Positions 34,667 to 45,016 of a stretch of DNA of 64,000 nucleotides are shown here, one piece after another. Position 1 is the first letter of the stretch, and every line of letters starts with the position of its first letter. Source of the stretch: Polytrichum commune (Eukaryota; Streptophyta; Polytrichopsida; Polytrichales; Polytrichaceae). A program made the translations under genes and the position numbers. Below the pieces are notes generated by a model. It was not told the DNA's origin and did not search any database. It saw nothing but the letters and a program-made list of their open reading frames with translations. The stretch lies in contig OX485807.1 in the NCBI GenBank assembly GCA_950295325.1, positions 6,886,501 to 6,950,500 of the forward strand. The letters are read 5' to 3'.

Positions 34667-35555
34667 TCCATAAGAATCGATCGACCCTCACTTGACCACA
34701 CATAATCCTAGCAATTCCCCTCTTAATATTTTCACTTGTCTTGGTGTGGTTATAATTTTTTTAGGAGGTGGGGAAAAGAACCTGCAAGCCCACTTAGGTG
34801 AAAGAATCCCAATAGGGGATAGGCATGTTCATGTTAATTTTTTGGTTAAGTCGGAGCATCACCTCCGCACCTTCCCGCAAATTAACACTCACCACAATAC
34901 CGATTGTGAGGGGGTGACCTTCCGAGTAGATTATGTTAAAAGTCGAGGCTTCACCCTTCAACTTCTCACACCATCCACAATTTGGGAATTACCCTCTACA
35001 ACGGATAACAACAATCACGAGTACAAAAGGCATTCCTTAATTAGTTAATGAGTTCACTTTGAAGAAATAAACATACCTTGAGCAATCGCATCCCCCTGTG
35101 AGTTAGCACTCCCCTCAATCGTGACTCAATGTAACAACACCATAAACTTTGTGGAATATTAATTTAATCTAGAGCATGAAATGACAACTCCCAAAACTTT
35201 GAGACTCACCCCGAGGTGAGTGTCAAAGTTCAATGTCCTAAGGTGAATTTACCCTCTAATGTTTTAATGAGCTACTCGGTTATAGGTTCCTTTTAATTCT
35301 TAGCAAATCCCCAAAAAGGTTGAGGACGTACCTTCGCCGCGCTCCTTCCTCAAAAATGAATTTGCGTCATTGACAATGCAATTCATTCCAAGGAATAGTT
35401 GAAATACAATGAATTCAAATGTAACCCAAAGAGAGAATACTTACCGAGTTTCGGGTGCTCCTTCCCTTCTCTCAAGTTTGTGTCTCCAATTTTTCCTAGT
35501 CGCCTCCAAGTCTTGTAACTACCTTCCGCTTCGCTCCCGGCGGACGCACCAATTC
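34667..35555 (-). other. 5' leader of the Athila/Tat-like element with PBS-like start
   Basis: This is the untranslated region between the 5' LTR and gag. Directly inside the LTR the minus strand reads GAA then TGGTGCGTCCGCCGGGAG (35551-35534). It begins TGG and shares the GCCGGGAG core with sites complementary to plant Glu/Asp tRNAs, so it is a reasonable but unproven primer binding site. The rest shows no convincing sense ORF. Confidence 0.5.
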
Positions 35556-37531
35556 TGTGAGGCCAAACCCCCCACCCTTAAGCGTCCGTAGTCCGAGTAG
35601 TGGGTTTGGGCTCACATTCCTCCGCGGTATTGGATTTGGACTTGGATGAGTCCATAGTGCAAGGTTCACCCTTCAAGTGGTCTTGGATTTAACTGGAATT
35701 TCACTTTTAACAACTCAATGTACGATTTCAATACGTATGTGGAGAATGCACAAGTTAACTATGTTATTTTAACCTCCTTATGCTCGGGTGCTATTTTGTC
35801 TTTGTTTGCTTCTAACGTCCATCCGGCTGCTTTAGCTACACAAGCCCTTAAGGATATCCCTCTCCTAAATGGAGTCCGTGCCGTTGACTCTATACTACCA
35901 CTTGAACTATCACTTGTGTATTCCGTATCGCTACTATAAGAGGTCTCACTTGGTGTCTCCATACCGTACATAAGCCTTTAAGTATTAAGAAATACTTATG
36001 TGACTTATGTCAATCTCTCCCTCGCACCTTTGGTCTTTGCTTCCTTTGTCTTGCCATCGCGAGAGTGCTCCACATTCTCCATTAAGTTGTGCACGTGGTT
36101 TATTTTTAAAGAGAGGATGCAAGTGTAAAAAAAAACACTATTCTCTATAGTCAATCTCAAATACATTTACTTGTAAAAGCCACACATAACACTAACTAGC
36201 ATAATGTAACTAACTACTTGTCTATGAGCTAATTAGGTAGGCTATCTACTAAGCTCCTTCATGAACCCATCTCTTTACTTTCTAATTACATAAACCCAGC
36301 TCCTTCATGAACCCACAACTTTGTAGTTGTAATCCCCAACTACCTCACTAATTATTCAAGCCCTTAACTAATCTTCCTACCTAATTTCCCTAATTCTACT
36401 AACAACCCCTTTCTAATCACACAATTCTTCTCTAATCCTAAAATCCTAAAATCCTAGAGAGGAGAGGGGGAGAGAGAATTTCCTAACTTCACTAAGACTA
36501 ACTAATCCACACAAGTATATTTTTGCACTCATCACAACATCAAGTGCTCAACTCTTAAACATGGAACTTGCAACCACGTGTATTCAAAACATGAACTTTA
36601 AGTACCACAAATTGGAATCATGAATTAACTTTAAAATCCTTCACGTCAACACTAATTCTACCAAGAGGTCAAGCCCTCTTCAAGGCTAACAAGCCTTGGC
36701 TCTCAAACTAAAAACTAAGCACACACATGTGCTCCAATATGGCTTCCCACACCCACACTTATAACTCGTGGGGTGCCTTGGAGCACAAAGGAAAGAGAGG
36801 ATGAGTGAGGGAAGAATGAGGGATTATATAGTAAGCTTGAGGGGGTGAGCACCCTCAAGGCTCACGATAAGCCCTTGAGATTTCCTCCTACTTAGTAAGC
36901 GCCAATCCTATCTTCTAAGCCTTCCTCCCTCAAATGATCAACAAGGATCCTAATTCGAACATTTAACTAGCCTTGGCTTTCTACCTACCACACTTTACCA
37001 AACTTGGGATGCTTCAACCCAAACTTAGCCTCCTTCGCTTTCCGCCGCCATAACTTTCTCCCCTTACTTTCCCAAATCGTCGCTCACCACTTAATTCAAA
37101 CCACGATGCTTAACTCGTGATTTGATTGGTGCTTTGAGAATTTGCTTATCCTCCACCTTGCATTCTTCCTTGGGCCTCCCCCATTAAGTGGCCATGATGA
37201 GGTGGTCCACTTGTGCGCTCCATGTGATCCTCCATTCATCCCAATTCGAATGCACTTGCCTCTTGAGTCACTTTGGTTGTCTCCATCCATTTGTACTAGC
37301 CTACTCACTAACTACTCAATCCAAGTTCTCCTTACCTATCCTCATTCGCTCAAATCCTTCCGAAGGTAAAAACACAATAACAACTCACATCCTAGCCTCT
37401 TACAACATGGTACTTCTAAGACTAACATTTCACTCTTTTTATATTTTTGTGAAGTAACATGCTACTTCAAAGTGCATCAACTAACGTTTCAAGGGTCTAA
37501 GACTAAATGTGGGCACCCTTTTGGGCTCACA
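35556..37531 (-). repeat. 5' LTR of the Athila/Tat-like element
   Basis: 1976 bp. On the minus strand it contains a TATA-like TATATAAT (36830-36823) roughly 700 bp from the LTR start, which would leave a long R-U5 of more than 1.2 kb. The TSD GCCTC follows at 37532-37536. Confidence 0.95.
36823..36830 (-). promoter_or_regulatory. TATA-like box in the 5' LTR
   Basis: The minus strand reads TATATAAT in an otherwise moderately GC-rich context, followed after about 30 bases by a pyrimidine-rich initiator-like CTTCCCTCACTC. The same box is at 27657-27664 in the other LTR. Confidence 0.45.
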
Positions 37532-38333
37532 GCCTCTCTCGAATTTAAACTCACGAAGGGTATCTTCCGCTCTGAGGTTCCAGGGTTTAGAGAGCAATCC
37601 CGCGCAACCCATGACCCGGAGATCCTCCGCGAGCTCTTGCAGCTCTCTATCCTCCCTCGGAATTGCAGGGGTGAGGGCTTTCAGCGGAATCGGGATGGGT
37701 TCCCGCTGATCCTCTTCCCATGCTTCCGGCATTTTCCTCTCTAGCTTTCCGGCTTGCAAACTCTCTCTCTCTCTTCCGGATTCCCTCTCTTCCTTCTAAC
37801 TGCTACAGAGTCCCGGCAAGCCAACTGCCGGTGACTGAAAAGTGCTGAGTCCCAACAATCCAACTGCTGGCGGCTCGAAATGACAACAACCTCACCACTC
37901 GTTCTCTCAACAATTTCGTCGTTTGTGAATCAGAAAAAAGTGGGAAGGAGAAGGAAGGGACTCCTAAATATCCCTCCCCTGTTACCGTTTGGATTAACGG
38001 AAAACGGTTATAACGGTTTTCCGACGGTCTTCCCCCAACCGTCATAAACCCGTTATAACCGCCACTTCCGGTCCGTTGGGTAATCTTGGCGCGTTCGTTA
38101 CTTGGTCCGGACCAATGGTTCGGATCATGATTACACGGTCTGCCCATCCAAATTGACGGACCGGTCATAGTACTTATTTTAAGTCGTTTTATCGCACAAG
38201 GCGGAGTTAGAATACTCTATTTCCTAGTACAATTAATTTTAACCTAAGAGACCCTATTACCTTCAGATAAGCAGGAAAAAATACGGAAATAGAATCCGTA
38301 TTTCCGTATTTCCGTCAAATTTGGACTCCCACA
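37532..38333 (-). pseudogene. Element E1, 5' end: promoter region and N-terminal coding part
   Basis: On the minus strand the element starts TGTGGGAGTCC at 38333. An AT-rich region with GGAAATACGGAAATACGG repeats, many AACGGTT motifs and a TATTTA box follows, then the ATG of the E protein (MPEAWEEDQREP, near 37730). The N-terminal residues (LQELAEDLRVMGCAGLL, DTLREFKFER) are nearly identical to those of E2 at 51064 onwards. The frame is broken at FKFER by the young gypsy insertion. Right of 38333 the MULE gene resumes. Confidence 0.8.
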
Positions 38334-39079
38334 GACGGCATGGATAAACGCTACGACGGCCATGTCTGGACCAAAACCCAAACCACCAACATTACCAATG
38401 ACTTGGGCCTTGCTTTTCGTTTGTCCACCTGCGTTGGCCACTGGAGTGTCATAATCCTACTTGCGACTATCTTCAACGTGCTCATCGCACCTCCACTGTC
38501 AATGATACTGATTTCGACGGCTTCACAAAGGAGCCGTTTACCATTGGTGGCCCCTTTCCTTTGGGCTCCATTCTTATTTGCAGAATCTGTAAGGAGCCTC
38601 CCAAGTGCATTGCCCCATGCCATGCCAAAATCTTCTACGTCCACGGCAATGGTACCACTCAGCGTGCGTGCATTCATCTGGGTAACCATCGCCACCCGGT
38701 CAAGGTCGGCAACTGCAGAGATAGTCGCAAGCGCATTCACGCCCTTATCGAGGAGCACGTCGAGCGAACGCCCCAAGCCACTCATAGCAAAATCGTCCTT
38801 GAAGCCAGCAAGGACCTTGTGGGCGAGTTCCTCCTCCGCAATGATAGTGATCCTCATCACCTTCTCTCGTTGGAAGAACTTGAACCAGTTTTTGATCGTT
38901 GCAAGGAGTTGAATTCCCCCCACCTCCGTAACAAGGTTACCAATTTCAAATACTTACGTAGGTTAGGGGTTATGGATGGAATTGCCAAACTTCGAGGTGT
39001 CCAGCGTAATCAATTCCCGGGCCAGGGTGACGAAAAGGACAAAGTTTTCGTTTTCAAGATGTCCGAGGTCGGCCCTGGT
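38334..39079 (+). pseudogene. MULE-type transposase remnant, N-terminal part
   Basis: After a frame change near 38440 the plus strand encodes ECHNPTCDYLQRAHR, a Cys-rich stretch with ICRICKEPPKC, then IFYVHGNGTTQRACIHLGNH and EEHVERTPQATHSKIVLEAS, ending VFKMSEVGPG at the solo LTR. The wording resembles a family of Mutator-like transposase proteins of plants whose N-terminus binds zinc. The upstream part of the gene is cut off by element E1. The frame shift and insertions make it a pseudogene. Confidence 0.6.
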
Positions 39080-40059
39080 TGTCGCAACCCTTGCTAGGTC
39101 CCTTAATAATCTTGCCAATTTTCAATTCTAGCAAAGGTTACGAGTGGCTAACCCTTCGCATACCGCCATGCTAATGGTTAGCTCCTCTAACCCCGGACCA
39201 ATAGTTCATAGGAGGGAACCAACCCTCCTACTTTGCTTTCGGGACTCACCCCTTAATCGGTAACCCATTTCCCCAATGTGGACTTCCATCCATGGAAGTC
39301 CAATCCTATGTTGATCATTGCGTTGCCGGAGCAACACTACAACAACCCGAAGCATACTAGGCAACTATGGCCTCACAATAGGCCAAAGCCCATGGAGGCC
39401 TTGCCGTTCGGCCTCGGGTGGGTGAGGCCACACCACCTCACCCATATAAGCCTCTAGGACTTCACGCGGGGCCCCTATCCCACCGTCAACCAACCTCTTG
39501 TCTCCCTACCAAGCGTTGGGGCCAAGTGGACATTTTCCTTTAGCTGCTGGGCCTAGAACCCCCCCCCCCCCTGCAGCTTCAGACCATCATAACTTCCTTG
39601 CATGATGTCTGATCATAACCACCAACCACTCCATCTTCATCTACGTTTCACGTAGATGCCGATGGACTCCTCACTTGCCCCATTTGGGCAAGTCTTGAGG
39701 ACGTTATGCCTGTTTGAACCTTGGCAGTCCCGGGAATCACTCCCAGGCACTGCTGTACCAGGGCGCTGTCCCGGGACAGCGCCCCACTCAAATGGCCATA
39801 ACTCCTAGCTCACACCTCCGATTGAGGTGTTCTTGAGCATTCTAGAATCACCACGCCATGAGCTACGCATAGCTCATGGCCTTACCCTTGTGCCTCCTAA
39901 TCTTCGTGGGTGGGAGGCGTTCCCAACGCCCGGGGCCCTCACCCACACTAGGATCACTTGGGCCCTCTCACCAACAGCGCCACAAGTCCCGGGTGTCACT
40001 CCGGGGTCCCCCTTGTGCCCACGGTGTTTCGGGCACTCCTCATGGAGAGGTGCGCGACA
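39080..40059 (-). mobile_element. Solo LTR-1 in the MULE transposase (TSD CTGGT)
   Basis: A complete 980-bp LTR flanked by CTGGT at 39075-39079 and 40060-40064. Removing the LTR and one TSD copy rejoins the transposase frame exactly (SEVGPG to SGVDLVKRMQPGG). It contains a C-homopolymer run (about 39559-39571). Confidence 0.95.
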
Positions 40060-40064
40060 CTGGT

Positions 40065-41820
40065 AGTGGGGTCGACTTGGTTAAGCGTATGCAACCTGGT
40101 GGGGATCTCGAGCATGCTTGGATGATGTCTGACCATGTCAAACGCGTCGCGAAGTGGACCACCATGGCCTGCCACGTATACGACGGTACCTACTAGCGCA
40201 TCATAACCATCGCTTGCTACGACTTCCAATCCGAGGACAAGGATGCTCAAGTTCTTTTCTGGCAGAACCTCAACCAAGTCATGGCCCGGCACGGTTTCCC
40301 ACATCCAAACTTCATTGGCTTCATGGCAGACAGTGCCCAAGCCAATTGGAACGCAGTGCAAATTGTGTATGGTTCAAGAGATCCTAAAGTTCCAATGGAG
40401 GGCCGTGAGCGCACTTGTTATTTTCATTGGAAACAATCGCTCGAGAAACATACGAAATCGTATATAAAATATGAGTTACAAGACCAACATAGACACCTTT
40501 GCCTTCTTACAAGTTGTTGCATACTTCCAATTCCTTAAAGGTGGAGTTGGCGGTGATGGTCCAAACAAAGAAGAACTGAAGCTTAGGGGAGCTCAACGTC
40601 GAGCTCAGTGTACTGGCGACCCCACAGTGTTGCAGAAGGTGTTGCTTGACATGCCTGGTGGGGAAGAATTTTGCACTCGCGATCCACACCTTGAAGGCGC
40701 CGAGGTGTTTGGATCGCAGAAACGAAGACCATACACTCCAATTGGCGATGATGGCGAGACCCACCGCCCCGATACCGTCAACTTCTCTCGCCTTCCCCCC
40801 GCGAAGCGCATCACTCGATCTCAACCTGCACCACTACCTACTATCATTGAGGAGTCTTCCCCGTGTGTTCAAGAGATTCAAGTGCCTTCTCCAGCAGGAA
40901 TTGGTTTTCAGCGTGTCACTGCCGTACAAGAAACTAAAGTAGATGTCTCTTTTTGGCATATTGCCCGCATACCCCATACCTCAGGAAAGTCTTGTTGGGC
41001 TAATCATGCTGGCACGAAGAAGAAGTGCACCGCAAGAATCATCACCAATAATAAGAGCATCCCTGCACCGACCTACACCGGTATGTGGCATCATTATACA
41101 CTCCAAGCGGAGAAGCGAATGGAATTCGTTTTTTGCCCAAATGACATCGAGCGTTGTATAAAGGGCCCTCGTCGGAAATGGGTCATGCCGTTCTCTGCTG
41201 ATGATCAAAAACCTCATATTTCCCCAATATGGCCCGTCAAGATTTGGACCAACCTCACCCGTTCGAAGATCTTCGCGCTTAAGAACGCATGTTTTCAACT
41301 CCCACCAAAGGAGCGCATCACACCAACTTGACTCTTCACCAATTCCGCTCCCCCACTGGATATGTCTGGAATCCATATTCCAGACAACCCAAACTTCATC
41401 CCTCCGACAAGATTGTCCAAGGTTATTCGACGATCCACCAGCACACCTTCGGCAAAGCAGAGGCAGATGGTTGCCTCTGCTGAAGCTATGCATGGTATTA
41501 TTCTGAAGTTAACTATGATCCCTCAACCAGGATTTGGTTGCATTATCACTCTGCAGTCCAAGGCATAACCGCAACCCCCCATCTACCAAGTGACAGTAAA
41601 TTCTCTTCCAGAGTGCAATTGCCCATACTTCTTGGATATGATTTCCAAATTCGGCCGCAAACGCAATTCCTATCTGAATTGTAAGCATCTCTATTACATC
41701 TTCATCAAGGTTTCTAATTTGGATGCGGAGGTGAATTTGTTCATTCACGCCCCGACCTTCTGCTTCAATGAAGTCAAACTCATCCTCGAAGGGGATCTTT
41801 TGACACATTCTACTTCCTAG
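40065..41820 (+). pseudogene. MULE-type transposase remnant, catalytic part and SWIM zinc finger
   Basis: The frame continues from before the solo LTR: VKRMQPGGDLEHAW, then a TAG stop (40194-40196), then ITIACYDF and GFMADSAQANW, which fit the first two Asp positions of a MULE DDE domain. After DQHRHLC (about 40500) the expected helical region with the catalytic Glu is absent or replaced. A later open stretch (40471-41331) encodes a linker and KCTARIITNN...WHHYTLQAEKR. Near 41614-41690 a SWIM zinc finger is legible (C-N-C-PYFLDM then NCKHLYYIF). Stops, a deletion and frame changes show it is inactive. The SWIM motif is the strongest evidence for the family. Confidence 0.65.
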
Positions 41821-42228
41821 AATTCATCTTAGCCTATCAATACATTGTGTCCTACTAGATGTGTCAATTGTGGACATCATGTGAATTCATAATTGTTTGC
41901 TATAATAAATAAAATTCCATGGATTGTTTTTATTCCCTTCAAGATGTTTTATTACCATACGGAATTGTGTCAAGGATGCATACTATGTCTATCAACTATA
42001 CTTCCGTGTTTCCATCCTCCTACATGCTTCGGACTTCTTTTCGTCGTCCCTTCTTGATGGAGGTGGACCCGGTCAAAGCAAATCAACGTACGAAACCGTT
42101 TTATCCCTCATTCGATCCTTCAATAGACGACGATGCGGCGATAATCCTCTCATCCTATCGCGAAACGACAAAGACCTCGAAGATTCGCCTGCCATCTTGA
42201 CTTCCTACTCCGTGTCGATTGCCTTGTC
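41821..42228 (+). other. Unassigned stretch after the MULE remnant
   Basis: AT-rich at first, then a moderately GC-rich part with an open minus-strand frame beginning MAGESSRSLSFRDRMRG near 42195. No known motif. It may be the MULE 3' end or part of an unrelated gene fragment that continues beyond the solo LTR. Confidence 0.4.
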
Positions 42229-43203
42229 TGTCGCAACCCTTGCTAAGCCCCCTTGACAATCTTGCCAATTTTCAATTTTAGCAAAGGTTACGAGCGCTAA
42301 CCATTCGCATTCCGCCATGCTAATGGTTAGCTCCTCCTACCCCGGACCACATAGTTCATAGGAGGGAACCAACCCTCCTACTTTGCTTTCGGGACTCACC
42401 CCTTAATCGGTAACCCATTTCTTGGATGTGGACTTCCATCCATGAAAATCCAATCCTATGTTGATCATCGCGTTGCCGGAGCAACACTACAACAACCCGA
42501 ACCATACTAGGCAACTATGGCCTCACATTGGGCCAACGCCAATGGAGGCCGTGCCGTTTGGCCTCGGGTGGGTGAGGCCACACCACCTCACCCATATAAG
42601 CCTCTAGGACTCTACGCGGGGCCCCTACCCCACCGTCAACCAACCTCTTGTCTCTCTACCAAGAGTTGGGGCCAAGTGGACATTCTCCTTTAGCTGCTGG
42701 GCCTAGAACCCCCCCAGCAGCTTCAGACCATCATAACTTCCTTGTATGATGTCTGATCAGAACAACCAACCACTTCATCCTCATCTACGCTTCACGTAGA
42801 TGCCGATGGACTCCTCACTTGCCCCATTCGGGCAAGTCTTGAGGAAGTTATGCCTGTTTGAACCTTGGCAGTCCCGGGAATCACTCCCAGGCACTGCTGT
42901 ACCAGGGCGCTGTCCCGGGACAGCACCCCACTCAAATGGCCATAACTCCTAGCTCACACCTCCGATTGAGGTGATCTTGAGCATTCTAGAATCACCACGC
43001 CATGAGCTACGCATAGCTCATGGCCTCACCCTCATGCCTCCTAGTCTTTGTGGGTGGGAGGCGTTCTCAACGCCTGGGGCCCTCACCCACACTAGGATCA
43101 CTTGGGCCCTCTCACCAACGGCGCCACAAGTCCCGGGTGTCACTCCGGGGTCCCTCTTGTGCCCATGGTGTTTCGGCCACTCCTCATGGAGAGGTGCGCG
43201 ACA
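42229..43203 (-). mobile_element. Solo LTR-1 (TSD TTGTC/TTGTT)
   Basis: A complete 975-bp LTR. The flanks are TTGTC (42224-42228) and TTGTT (43204-43208), a 5-bp duplication with one C/T difference, consistent with an older insertion in which one copy has mutated. Confidence 0.88.
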
Positions 43204-43208
43204 TTGTT

Positions 43209-44194
43209 TTCATTCAAATCATGCGCATCATTTGCTTCACTATTCATGCGCCTTATTTCGTCCTTCTCCTGCACATCACCTCGCCTTTTATCATTTTTTG
43301 CATATCGTTTCTGCTCCTCCTGCATCCTCCACCTCCATGCTTGTGTGGACTGCGAAAATGGAGTGAGCTCGTAGTCATCACTATGTTGATTTCCAACACC
43401 TATGTCATGTTCCGACGATGGATTAAAGGAAACATGGGGATCTCCTAGACTTCTAATCTCCTTCTCCCATCCTAGGCCAGCAAACATGTCTCTCTCCTCT
43501 CCCATTGTGTGCATATGTTTCTACATCCGTATTGGATGCGAGTATAACTTATGTCCTCACTTATATACAGCTGAAGACAATTTCTTCGACCACAAACAAT
43601 AATTGTTGGAGTCCAAGCTCTAGAGTTGACTCACACATAGGACAAAGACAAAAGTGTTGGAATAAAATTGAAGCAACTTGATCGCCCTTTGTATTTTGAT
43701 TGACTCATTCTTCAATTATACCAACCTCGATATAATTATTTTCATTCGTTCTTTCTTGGTTCATCATTGGTTTTATCATATATTTTTCTGTTTTATCTTA
43801 ATTTTATCACTTCCCGATTTCCAAATCTAATGAGACCATTTCAAATTCAAGGCCTTTTGATTTATTGTTGGACCTATATATTCCACGGAAATAGGTCACA
43901 TTTTTCTACTATTTTTAGGATATTCTAGAATATTCTGGGCATATTCTAGTCTTTTTTATAATTCTAAAATTGGTCTTAGGAGTTTACTAAATTTAATTCC
44001 TATCCGCTCTCCGCTCTCCACATATCCGCTCTCCGCTCCCCGCTCTACGCTCACATAGAAGTGTCGTCCCAAGGGCCGTGGAACGCCTGAGGATTTGAGG
44101 CATCCTAAACTTTCGTGGAGGCAAGACTGTAAGATACGTCCTTTTCTTTTTATCACCGATTGTAGAAAAGGCGGACGGAAAAAAAGCACTGACA
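43209..44194. other. Unassigned, AT-rich stretch
   Basis: The first 300 bp contain a minus-strand open frame (43514 to about 43204) encoding MGEERDMFAGLGWEKE and a Gln/Glu/Lys-rich coiled-coil-like end. It is unrecognised and may be an exon. From about 43620 to 43990 the DNA is AT-rich with repeated ATATTCTAG motifs (43918-43952) and no ORF. At 43998-44052 the pyrimidine-rich motif CCGCTCTCCGCTC repeats several times just upstream of the next gene and might be promoter-associated. Confidence 0.4.
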
Positions 44195-44865
44195 ATGGCA
44201 GAAGTGGAGGAGTTGGGAAATGACAGCATCCAAGAGGACTCACGCGAGGAGACGAACTCTACAAGTGTTGTATGTATTATTCGGGTTCTCCATATATTCA
44301 GTTGTCTGAGCACACAATTAAAATGGAGGAAAATATTGAATTGTGAAACAACTTTATCTTAAATATTATGGTTTGTCATCATTGCCCTAAACATTGTTAT
44401 CTCTTAAATATAGGAGGATGGGGTGAGTGGAGAGAGTGGAAATAGCTACGAAGAAGAAGACAACGTGGAGGTAGCACAACAAACTGAGAAGGCGTTAGAA
44501 GAGCTAGGACCGCTGTCGGGACAGCCAACGATTCAAAGAAGAGAAAAATGAAGGCGTCGAAGAGGAGAGCGGCTGAGGAAGATCTGAAATCCAATTTACT
44601 GGGAGGCCGCGAAAGAGCTGAAGGAGGAGGCCCAGGGAATGAAACCCTAAATGTGGATATTGTGACCCCTGCTTCAAGAATTCTGCGAAGCAAGGCGGGC
44701 GGAACACAAGAGACATCGAAGCGAGTGCGTGGCTGCGGGAGACGAAAGGCGCAGGTTAACCTCGGTGACACGAGCAGTATGTCAATAACGGTGATAGAGG
44801 ACGGGAGCTCGGAAGATAGTGGCGCGGATATTGGGGTTTCAGTGGATGGCATACTCCAAATCCTA
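44195..44865 (+). pseudogene. Unrecognised gene, putative exons 1 and 2 (acidic, then NLS-rich)
   Basis: The ATG at 44195 opens a 25-codon exon (MAEVEELGNDS...) that could end at a GTATGT donor (44270). An acceptor ATAG at 44410-44413 leads to a second exon encoding an acidic stretch (SYEEEDNVEVAQQ). The phase-0 frame hits a TGA near 44547, but the +1 frame continues with a basic, nuclear-localisation-like KKRKMKASKRRAAEEDL and runs to a GTAAGG donor at 44866. So there is a one-base frame problem near 44515. The order acidic region, basic NLS and Ser/Asp-rich region suggests a nuclear protein. No domain is recognised. Linking these exons to those further right is inference. Confidence 0.4.
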
Positions 44866-45016
44866 GTAAGGTGTCGGGCTCTTGGTTTAGAAGTGTGCAT
44901 AATGAGAGGTTGGGGAAGTGAATCAGGTGAGGTAAAGGATCCGAGGCCTCCTGTTGGCCGACGACTTTGCTTTGTAAAACTAACAATTGGCCGAAGCGAT
45001 TTTACTTTGTATTACC

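Larger units (their letters stand above)
26390..37531 (-). mobile_element. Young Ty3/gypsy element of Athila/Tat type, apparently intact
   Basis: Two LTRs of 1976 bp each (26390-28365 and 35556-37531) look identical on reading. A perfect TSD GCCTC lies at 26385-26389 and 37532-37536, inside the coding region of element E1. The internal domain (28366-35555) holds one long gag-pol frame on the minus strand, so the 5' LTR is the right one. The RT motif VDDFS and the lack of a chromodomain fit the Athila/Tat side of plant gypsy elements rather than the chromoviruses that make up most of the window. Confidence 0.95.

Noticed and set aside
34692-35048. 118-residue plus-strand ORF in the leader of the Athila/Tat-like element
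   Set aside because: Some Tat elements carry antisense ORFs, but this one has no recognisable domain and lies in the 5' leader instead of near the 3' LTR. Not supported enough to call.
38351-38923. 190-residue minus-strand ORF opposite the MULE remnant
   Set aside because: It mirrors the plus-strand coding region. The plus strand has the family motifs, so this is a shadow.
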